Virus record (IMG/VR): IMGVR_UViG_3300045911_000231
Coordinates: 1-27,792 of that record
From: a virus
Length of the DNA: 27,792 nt
Reading direction: 5' to 3' (one strand)
Made by a program: the position numbers and the translations under genes. The notes under the pieces are model-generated. The model made no database searches. It was not told the DNA's origin and saw only the letters and a list, made by a program, of their open reading frames with translations. Each line of letters opens with the position of its first letter. Position 1 is the first letter of the stretch. Positions 15,179 to 20,822 of the stretch are shown in pieces.

Positions 15179-15418
15179 TTAATTGCGGTAAGGGTTGATG
15201 GGCCGCGAGTCTTCATTTTCTTTTTGTGTTTGGTGGATTGCATTAACGAGTAAGTCTTGAATCAGCTTTGCTTCAACAAGCTCTTTGAGTCTGTCGATTG
15301 TTTCTTGATCAAACCAATATGTTGCGACTACTTTAAGATCGCTTTCCGTTGCTTCGAACCACGGCAGATTGTTTGGGTTGATCTTATTTATTTTCCATTT
15401 CACTTTTTTGTTTTTCAT
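15179..15418 (-). CDS. Small hypothetical protein (79 aa)
   Basis: The start ATG 15418 has AGGAGG eleven bases upstream. The protein begins MKNKKVKWKINKINPNNLPWFEATESDLKVVATYWF, strongly basic at first. It then has a helix DQETIDRLKELVEAKLIQDLLVNAIHQTQKEN typical of small phage proteins. The gene is more AT-rich than the replication genes. No family is recognised. Its start lies 25 bases after the stop of the 70-aa gene. Confidence 0.6.
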   Translation of the reverse strand: MKNKKVKWKINKINPNNLPWFEATESDLKVVATYWFDQETIDRLKELVEAKLIQDLLVNAIHQTQKENEDSRPINPYRN

Positions 15419-15443
15419 AGGCTAAAATCCTCCTGCGTGTGTC

Positions 15444-15656
15444 TCATGCTTTGCTGGTAATCGAGCGGAGCGGGAAAACGGCCTTTTCCTTTGGCCCTAT
15501 CTTTACGAGGGCGTGTGGTTGTTCCAAATGTTCGTATCCCGACTCGTCTTGCTTTAGGTAACGCATAAAAACGCCTGCCCCGGTGTAGTTTTCAGACGAC
15601 CTTTCCCCGTCCTGAAAATCAACAAACACGATCTCGTTCTTGCAGAATTTTTTCAT
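15444..15656 (-). CDS. Small hypothetical protein (70 aa)
   Basis: I place the start at ATG 15656 because AAGGAGG stands six bases before it; the frame is open for a further 30 codons upstream without a comparable site. The product (MKKFCKNEIVFVDFQDGER...) is beta-rich, with strands VFVDFQ, GAGVFMRYL and HALVKIGPKEKAVFPL. This resembles a small SH3-like or barrel protein. Function unknown. Confidence 0.6.
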   Translation of the reverse strand: MKKFCKNEIVFVDFQDGERSSENYTGAGVFMRYLKQDESGYEHLEQPHALVKIGPKEKAVFPLRSITSKA

Positions 15657-15684
15657 CGTCCACCTCCTTGTGGGTGGGGGTTGG

Positions 15685-16080
15685 TCAAACATTGGGATTG
15701 TTGTGGTTCGGCTTATTTTCTTGCACAAACAAATACGCTTCCTCATCCCACTTAGAGATGGCCAAGCGGCAGACCTCTAAGAGAACCTGTGCCTCTCCGT
15801 CCTCAATATGATCTGGCCGCTCGTCCCACGGCGACCAGACGCCAGACCAATCAGGGGTGTCTGGCCTAGTGACCACCCAGGTTGGCAGAGTTTGGCCTGA
15901 GGGGTGGGCGTATGTGCCACGCCCGACAACAAAGCCCCGCTGCTCCATCAAATTGATGAGCGCCTCGCAAGTGGCGAGGCGGATGATTTCATCAAGCTGG
16001 GATTCCATGAGGATCAACCCGTGCTCCTGGTGCATGTGCTGCCACAGGGCGTCGGTGGTGCTTCGGCGTTGTTCGCTCAT
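15685..16080 (-). CDS. Small hypothetical protein (131 aa)
   Basis: Starts at ATG 16080, overlapping the preceding stop as ATGA, with GGAGGG upstream. The sequence MSEQRRSTTDALWQHMHQEHGLILMESQLDEIIRLATCEAL is helical. The centre has a turn-rich patch GRGTYAHPSGQTLPTWVVTRPDTPDWSGVWSPWDE, and the last third is helical again. No motif is recognised; compatible with a small phage accessory protein. Confidence 0.6.
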   Translation of the reverse strand: MSEQRRSTTDALWQHMHQEHGLILMESQLDEIIRLATCEALINLMEQRGFVVGRGTYAHPSGQTLPTWVVTRPDTPDWSGVWSPWDERPDHIEDGEAQVLLEVCRLAISKWDEEAYLFVQENKPNHNNPNV

Positions 16081-16271
16081 GGCTTGCCCTCCGTCTCCTC
16101 AAGGAATCCCCGCAGCACGGCCAGTGCTTTTTTGTGGCGAGCCGCAAATTGCTTGCGATTGCCACAATACCAACACCCGTAACCGAGGTTTTCCAAAATT
16201 TTGTTGTGTTCGAGGTGCATTAAGGCGTGCCTCAAGCATTCTTTTTCTTCTTCTGAAAAGTTGTGTTTCAT
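16077..16271 (-). CDS. Small CxxC protein (64 aa), possible zinc binder
   Basis: The product contains a CWYCGNRKQFAARHKKA segment, a CxxC pair followed by basic residues and two His, reminiscent of a small zinc ribbon or treble-clef. The N-terminal half is helical and acidic. Start ATG 16271 lies 27 bases after the preceding stop with only a weak ribosome-binding site; its stop overlaps the next ATG. It may bind DNA or RNA, but that is composition-based inference. Confidence 0.55.
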   Translation of the reverse strand: MKHNFSEEEKECLRHALMHLEHNKILENLGYGCWYCGNRKQFAARHKKALAVLRGFLEETEGKP

Positions 16272-16298
16272 GTTAGTTTTTCGGTGTTCAGGTCATAG

Positions 16299-16688
16299 TT
16301 AATACAATCCCAAATCGTGAGCTTTCTTGGAAACATCATCTAATGCGGAACGGCGTTTATCCGCGTTTCCTTTACGCCACTGTTCCAGTGCCTCATCAAA
16401 GCCCTCCCAGTCCTCGGCTTTGCCTGCTCCCAATAAGGCAGAAAAGTTGCTGACAGGCTGCACGCCTTGGAGTCGGGCGTGTTCCTCGGCCAGCAGGTCC
16501 TTTAATTGAGGAAGCATTTCCACCAGCTTTTTTATCCACTTAGACCGCGAAAGCGGCCCGCGCAGGCGGTCTATCTCGGCCCACACTTCGGGTGGCAGAT
16601 TGATGCTGCGGGTTACAACTCGCCGCCCCTTATTTGACCCCTTCGGGCGTCCGGCTCCCTTTCGTTTTCCTCCGCGATTACCAGCCAT
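16299..16688 (-). CDS. Ribbon-helix-helix-like protein (129 aa)
   Basis: The N-terminus is basic and glycine-rich (MAGNRGGKRKGAGRPKGSNKG). The segment RRVVTRSINLPPEVWAEIDRLRGPLSRSKWIKKLVEM then has the strand, helix and helix pattern of ribbon-helix-helix regulators (CopG or Arc type). It could repress its own block or another phage promoter. The remaining 60 residues are helical and acidic-basic mixed. Start ATG 16688 overlaps the stop of the upstream gene by 11 bases. Confidence in the fold class is moderate. Confidence 0.65.
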   Translation of the reverse strand: MAGNRGGKRKGAGRPKGSNKGRRVVTRSINLPPEVWAEIDRLRGPLSRSKWIKKLVEMLPQLKDLLAEEHARLQGVQPVSNFSALLGAGKAEDWEGFDEALEQWRKGNADKRRSALDDVSKKAHDLGLY

Positions 16689-16950
16689 TTTTTCTCATTA
16701 TTTTTTTTGCCTCACCCCTAGAGCAGTGGTTCTGCGCAACGATGCGTTTAATTTCCTTCTCAATTGCCTCATTCATTTCGGCCTCTTGGCTAGCCAAGTA
16801 GGCCATTTCCTCGTCGGTGTATGATGGTTTTTGCAAAGACTTGTTTGCGTGGTAGGCATCATTAGCCTCAGCTTGTTTTTTGGCCTCTGCTCGCAGAGGG
16901 GCAAGCGTGCTTTTTTCGTATGCTTCGTCTAGTTGTTGTCTGATGCTCAT
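16678..16950 (-). CDS. Small charged hypothetical protein (90 aa)
   Basis: The frame is open further upstream, but that part overlaps the 79-aa frame (17003-17242) and has a non-phage-like composition. The ATG at 16950 (MSIRQQLDEAYEKSTLAPLRAEA) gives a clean, very helical and Lys/Glu-rich protein ending in HCSRGEAKKIMRKNGW. The ribosome-binding site is weak (AAAGA). It overlaps the next gene start. No function is recognised. Confidence 0.55.
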   Translation of the reverse strand: MSIRQQLDEAYEKSTLAPLRAEAKKQAEANDAYHANKSLQKPSYTDEEMAYLASQEAEMNEAIEKEIKRIVAQNHCSRGEAKKIMRKNGW

Positions 16951-17002
16951 TTTGATTCTTTTGGTTTTGGTTTCACTAAGTCCGGGGCGGGGGCCGCCGT
17001 GG

Positions 17003-17242
17003 TTATTTTGTGTCGGCGTAGGTTTTTGCCGCCTCGTAGGCGCTTGTGCCGTCGGCGTCGCTGAGCCTAGCGAACCCGCCAAACGCAACAAAGCGGCCAT
17101 TGCTCTGACATATGCGCTTCTGCCATCCACTCTTAGAGCGGCGGACCTGATGGTGATGGACGCCGCCAGCGGAGCGCTGGTCATTGGCGACATCGTGTGT
17201 GTATCCTGTAGTGCGGTATGTATTCCAGATTGTGTTTTTCAT
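17003..17242 (-). CDS. Small hypothetical protein (79 aa)
   Basis: ATG 17242 overlaps the stop of the upstream 72-aa gene as ATGA, the main reason to accept it. The product begins MKNTIWNTYRTTGYTHDV; the middle has an unusually basic patch VHHHQVRRSKSGWQKR with three His in a row. The C-terminus (SDADGTSAYEAAKTYADTK) is helical. No family is recognised. The long overlapping frame for the downstream gene is rejected in its favour. Confidence 0.5.
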   Translation of the reverse strand: MKNTIWNTYRTTGYTHDVANDQRSAGGVHHHQVRRSKSGWQKRICQSNGRFVAFGGFARLSDADGTSAYEAAKTYADTK

Positions 17243-17457
17243 ATGCGGATCATGTATTCGCGATAGTCATTCTGGGCGGCTTTTGCCGCCGCCGTTTGCG
17301 CCTCTGCTAGAGTTTTGCCGTAGCCGCGGGACTTGCGGTCTGGCGCGGCGTTGGCGGCCACGCTGGAGGGCTCGTCCCACGCCCACGCCTCAACGCAGCA
17401 CTCTTCATTTCCTGAGTCTATTTTGGTGACGAATTTGATTTTGGCGAATTTTATCAT
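17239..17457 (-). CDS. Small hypothetical protein (72 aa), first gene of the block
   Basis: This is the first gene after the promoter at 17540-17512, with a leader of about 48 bases. The product, MIKFAKIKFVTKIDSGNEECC, is beta-rich at first, then has a helix with the repeat-like GKTLAEAQTAAAKAAQNDYREYM. Two adjacent Cys are notable. No family is recognised; the helix resembles dsRBD-like or small phage proteins. The start codon has no strong ribosome-binding site. Confidence 0.6.
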   Translation of the reverse strand: MIKFAKIKFVTKIDSGNEECCVEAWAWDEPSSVAANAAPDRKSRGYGKTLAEAQTAAAKAAQNDYREYMIRI

Positions 17458-17485
17458 TTTGATTTTTTGTTTTATTTTTTTGTCG

Positions 17486-17553
17486 TAGGCTTAATTGCCT
17501 CCAACGATCAAACAATACTTCGCGCCTTGATTCGCGTCAACTACTTTTTTCAA
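17486..17553 (-). promoter_or_regulatory. Leftward promoter of the small-gene block with palindrome
   Basis: Reading leftward, the 18-base element shared with 14212-14229 (17553-17536) leads into a -35 TTGACG (17540-17535), a 17-base spacer and a -10 TATTGT (17517-17512). The palindrome AGGC-TTAATT-GCCT (+ strand 17487-17500) sits just after the expected start. It resembles the TAGGC...GCC palindromes at the late promoter, so the same regulator could act at both. The promoter separates the small genes from the csf-cysH operon. Confidence 0.6.
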
Positions 17554-17574
17554 GTTTTTTCAATTCCGCGCATC

Positions 17575-18267
17575 TCATTGATTACCAAAGACTTCCCTCG
17601 CTGACCGGTAGGCTTCTGGGTAGTATTTGCGCAGATAGACCAGGCGCCCGTAGGCTTCTCCGTTGCGTCCAATCAGCCCGTTGCGAGCCCCTGGCCCCAG
17701 GTGGTCGTAGATCGTAAGCCATGGCATCCCTGACTTAGCGATGTAGCACCACACGTCATCCACCGTCCAATCAACCAGCGGGCATAATGTATTAGGCGTG
17801 CTCCATTGCGCGTGCCGCCTATTTTTGCTCTCCTGTCTGCGTAGGCCCACCACCCGCCTTGTTAGGCCGCGCTCCTGTGCGTAGGCTTTGAGGTCACGGA
17901 ACATGTCGTCGTGGACCTTGGTCCGGTAGGTGGCTAGGTCTCCAGTGCGCGGCGCAGTGGCGTATTTGTCCCAGGGGAACAGCTCGAGATTCCACCCCTG
18001 CGCCTTGGCGTAGTCGAGCCAAGCTTGCTTTTCGCTTGCTGTCCAGTGGACAGGCGAGCCGGGGTCCACCATCAAGATCGGGATGCCTGGCATGACGTAG
18101 TGACAGGCGTGAGCCAGCACAGACGAATCCTTGCCAGCCGAAAAGCTGACATAACACCGAGAGTCTAACTCTTGGCGCAGTGTCGAAAAAAGCAGCCGCA
18201 GGCGGCTGCGGAACTGAGTCCGAGCCGCCCGCAACATGTATTCAGAGCGCGATATTTTCGAGGTCAT
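17575..18267 (-). CDS. cysH: CysH-like PP-loop protein (PAPS-reductase family) of the csf module
   Basis: The protein (230 aa) has the PP-loop SAGKDSS at residues 43-49. It also has the GLRRQES motif at 141-147 and CPLVDWTVDDVW at 162-173, all hallmarks of the CysH/PAPS-reductase-like PP-loop family. Cys residues arranged as a 4Fe-4S CC...CxxC site of true APS reductases are absent. This makes sulfate reduction unlikely and a nucleotide-transfer or adenylylation role on another substrate more plausible. It is the last gene of the csf block, overlapping csf3 by 26 bases. A CysH-like gene is a recognised companion of subtype IV-B modules, although CysH-like genes also occur alone in phages. Start ATG 18267 has only a weak ribosome-binding site. 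Confidence 0.88.
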   Translation of the reverse strand: MTSKISRSEYMLRAARTQFRSRLRLLFSTLRQELDSRCYVSFSAGKDSSVLAHACHYVMPGIPILMVDPGSPVHWTASEKQAWLDYAKAQGWNLELFPWDKYATAPRTGDLATYRTKVHDDMFRDLKAYAQERGLTRRVVGLRRQESKNRRHAQWSTPNTLCPLVDWTVDDVWCYIAKSGMPWLTIYDHLGPGARNGLIGRNGEAYGRLVYLRKYYPEAYRSAREVFGNQ

Positions 18268-18904
18268 AGGGTTCGCCTACCTCGCACATGTTCACCCTAT
18301 CCACTTGGTTCCAATAGGGTGGCCTGGCTCGGCACAAGCGAGCGCCGTCGGGCAACGGCAACCATCTTTGCGCCCTGCCGTCTCGCACGAGGGACCAGTC
18401 ATCTTCGACGCGCTCCACCGTGACATCGTTGACGACGCCTTTCCCCATTGCGGCCTTTTTACCCAGATGTCGGATGTGGCGCACTAGCTCGTGGCGCACG
18501 TTGCGGCGGTCGCCAACGCACCACGCCACCATAGTGTGGCAAAGCACCAGCGGCATGGGCATGTTGTATTCCCGCCAAGTTCCATTGGTTAAGTTGGGGG
18601 AGCCATTTGTTAGCTCAACGCGATTCTGCCGGAACTTCTTGCGCCAGAACTGGAGCGATTCCGCAGTCTGCCCGTCGGGGAATAGAGCTGAGGCGCACCA
18701 CCCCCAAGTGTCACCAGCGCGCCACTTGGCCAGCGGAATGGAGATATCGTCTGGCCTTTGGTCTCTACTCAACTCTCCAGCCCCTTTGTGATGTGCGGCA
18801 GCGGCGAACACCAGCAGGGCATCCAAGTGGATAGGCTCGGCGGGGTCGAACAACACACCTGCGCCGTCCAGATGGAAGGTCACTTTAAGCGGATAGAAGC
18901 TCAT
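18242..18904 (-). CDS. csf3: Csf3, Cas5-group subunit of a type IV CRISPR effector
   Basis: The 220-aa product matches the Csf3 (Cas5) pattern. It has an N-terminal RAMP strand (PLKVTFHLDGAGVLFDP) followed by PIHLDALLVFAAAAHH at 25-39, where family members read LDGLL. A glycine-rich loop LGKKAAMGKGVVNDVTVERVE lies at 147-167. In the type IV effector Cas5 caps one end of the guide RNA. The start is ATG 18904, with AGGAGG seven bases before it, and the gene overlaps the 3' end of csf1 by 20 bases. Longer frames upstream lack such a site. Assignment by motif and gene order; no search was run. Confidence 0.82.
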   Translation of the reverse strand: MSFYPLKVTFHLDGAGVLFDPAEPIHLDALLVFAAAAHHKGAGELSRDQRPDDISIPLAKWRAGDTWGWCASALFPDGQTAESLQFWRKKFRQNRVELTNGSPNLTNGTWREYNMPMPLVLCHTMVAWCVGDRRNVRHELVRHIRHLGKKAAMGKGVVNDVTVERVEDDWSLVRDGRAQRWLPLPDGARLCRARPPYWNQVDRVNMCEVGEPYDLENIAL

Positions 18905-19574
18905 GGCCTGCCTCCTGTGCTTTTTCTTGCTTGAGTTCCTCTTGGCTAGGGAGCAGGTAGCAGAGCAGGGCATAGAGACCGCTCTGATACTTGTCTCGTG
19001 CCCAGGCGCGGAATGTCTCCCACTTGCCAATGCCGACCTTGCGCATGACGGCTGGTGGCATGTCTAGTGACTCCATACTTTGCCGCCCGATGCCCTCACG
19101 CAGAGCAATGTTGAGCGTGTGCCACCAGTCAAGCACTCGCGTCCGATCTGTGCAGTCCACTGGGCGCATCTCGAATAGCCACACCTGGCGCGAGCCAGAG
19201 TTGACCGGGGCGCGGAGCGCTCCGTGCTTTTTGTAGCTTGTCGTAATGTAGCCGGCCCAAGTCTTGGCTTGCACGCCCACAATGACCAGCGGCCTGACCT
19301 TAGTGCGTGTTAGGCGGCGGAATGTCACACCATCGCAAATCCAAGACGATTTACGCTCGTAGGGGTGTTGTAGGGAAACGTAAGCGGCGGCGCCGACAAG
19401 AGGTGAATTAGGCGCCCTGAGCAAATGCTGCTCAGTGAAGCTGCGACCCAGCAACTCGGAGCGGGGCACGCATGGCTCTACTTCTCCCGTCACGCAGCAC
19501 ACCCCCTCGACGGGGGTGGCTGGTAATGGGACGTCTTTTTTGATCGCCTCAAAAATTAAGCGCGTCGCGTGCAT
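18885..19574 (-). CDS. csf1: Csf1, Cas8-like large subunit of a type IV CRISPR effector
   Basis: The 229-aa product resembles Csf1, the type IV large subunit. It has a Cys-containing segment CCVTGEVEPCVPRSELLG (26-43), then the SFTEQHLL (45-52) signature, a beta core (VRPLVIVG, QVWLFEMRP) and a C-terminal helical region. Typical Csf1 has a four-Cys zinc finger. Here only Cys26, 27 and 35 remain, and the place of the second pair reads SPLVGAAA, so the finger looks degenerate. I start at ATG 19574, with GGAGG six bases upstream; an in-frame TTG four codons earlier is an alternative. It overlaps csf2 by 26 bases. Confidence 0.78.
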   Translation of the reverse strand: MHATRLIFEAIKKDVPLPATPVEGVCCVTGEVEPCVPRSELLGRSFTEQHLLRAPNSPLVGAAAYVSLQHPYERKSSWICDGVTFRRLTRTKVRPLVIVGVQAKTWAGYITTSYKKHGALRAPVNSGSRQVWLFEMRPVDCTDRTRVLDWWHTLNIALREGIGRQSMESLDMPPAVMRKVGIGKWETFRAWARDKYQSGLYALLCYLLPSQEELKQEKAQEAGHELLSA

Positions 19575-20781
19575 GGATGCCTCCAATTTTTTCGAGGTAG
19601 CTCAGGATGTTCTCTTTGTTTTCGCGCAGGTAGGTTTCGTAAGGCTCGGGGTCAGGAGCATTTGTTAGCTCAATCTCAACACTGCCGAGGTCTGCCCGAT
19701 TTTGTGCGCCCAGCCGGCCACGATCCTGGAGCAGGCGCAGCCCCACACCCAGCGCCGACTTGGCTAGATCACTGGTGTGTAGGCGCAGATCAATGCCGCC
19801 CTCGAGGACCGCCCCCGCCTTGAGCGTTTCCGTGACGGCGATCATACCATGGTGCTCATCATGGTCCTCGTGGTCCTCGCGCCTTGTTAGGTATATCCAC
19901 TCAAACAACTCCGAGGCTAACACTTCTCCGCCATTCCCCCACTCGCGGCATACTGGGCGCAAGTCGCCAAAGTCAGCGTGCCCAGCGAGCACGCGATTGC
20001 CCATTGCTGCCCCTAGCAAAGAGAGGTGCGGCAAGGTGTCGCGAAACTCACGCACACCGTCGGAGCGAATCGCTCCATTGTCGCCCAGGGCAGAATTGAT
20101 CGCCTTGGTTGCCGTGCTGGCCTCCTCCAGCGCGCCGCCCGCATAGAGGACATGGAAGAACCACAGCGCGAAGGGCGGATTGTCGCGGCGTGGCTTGAGT
20201 CCGAGGCTGGCAGCGAAATGATCAGCCAGGAGATCGCGCATCTGGCCGCGCACGGCGTTGCCAGCATAATAGGGCAGCTCCATAATCGTTCCGCCTTGTC
20301 CGAGGACCGCCATGCGGCGGAACAGCGTGGCGTTACCACTCTTGGTGTCGCTGCCGTGCGAGAGCGGAGTGAGGCACTTGGCGCGGATTGTGATGTGATA
20401 GGGTCGGCGTGGAAGTGCTTGATCGCTGACGCTATCGACTTTGGGCAGCTCAATCCCTTCCATTGCTGCGTCCGCATCCGCTTGCTTGCTGGCGCAGAGG
20501 ACAGCATAGAGCGTCGGATTCTCGCGAATCCACTTCAATGCTCCTGGTCCGTCTGGTGACGTGCAAAGCGCCAGGAAGTCCGTAATGGCCTGCTGGCGTA
20601 ACTCAGACGGCTGGGCGTCAACCAGATCGGATAGACGCTGCCCAAATGCCATCAGTGTAGGCTCGACGCTGGCTTGCCGGACACGGTCGGCAAAAACATC
20701 GAGCGAGTTTCGTTTTGTTTTGATCGAGGCGGCGTGGAATACGCTAGCCCCGAATCTTTGCAGTGTTGTTGTTAGCTTCAT
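19549..20781 (-). CDS. csf2: Csf2, Cas7-group subunit of a type IV effector, with N-terminal extension
   Basis: From residue 127 on this is a Cas7-type Csf2. PYHITIRAKCLTPLSHG begins the RAMP core, followed by SGNATLFRRMAVL (148-160) and the LPYYAGNAVRGQMRDLL block (169-185). A Gly-rich loop with LGAAMGNRVLAGHADFG follows further on. Cas7 subunits form the guide-RNA-coated backbone. Before the core lie about 125 residues that look entirely helical and are not part of usual Csf2 (about 330-350 aa against 410 here). No Cas11 small-subunit gene is present, so the extension may replace it. It begins at ATG 20781, 41 bases after the primase-helicase gene. Confidence 0.85.
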   Translation of the reverse strand: MKLTTTLQRFGASVFHAASIKTKRNSLDVFADRVRQASVEPTLMAFGQRLSDLVDAQPSELRQQAITDFLALCTSPDGPGALKWIRENPTLYAVLCASKQADADAAMEGIELPKVDSVSDQALPRRPYHITIRAKCLTPLSHGSDTKSGNATLFRRMAVLGQGGTIMELPYYAGNAVRGQMRDLLADHFAASLGLKPRRDNPPFALWFFHVLYAGGALEEASTATKAINSALGDNGAIRSDGVREFRDTLPHLSLLGAAMGNRVLAGHADFGDLRPVCREWGNGGEVLASELFEWIYLTRREDHEDHDEHHGMIAVTETLKAGAVLEGGIDLRLHTSDLAKSALGVGLRLLQDRGRLGAQNRADLGSVEIELTNAPDPEPYETYLRENKENILSYLEKIGGIHARDALNF

Positions 20782-20822
20782 GTGGGGTCTTTCTGTTTTA
20801 TGTTTTAATTTTGGTGGGGTTG

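Noticed and set aside
16951-17193. N-terminal 81-codon extension of the small charged gene (16678-16950)
   Set aside because: It overlaps the better-supported 79-aa gene and has low-complexity composition; ATG 16950 gives a clean start.
17458-17574. CRISPR array next to cysH
   Set aside because: The gap is 117 bases with no repeat-spacer pattern. Repeats elsewhere (14017-14187) have heptamer units and irregular spacing, not CRISPR repeats.
18905-19030. 42-codon upstream extension of csf3
   Set aside because: It lies within csf1 coding sequence and lacks the AGGAGG site that precedes ATG 18904.
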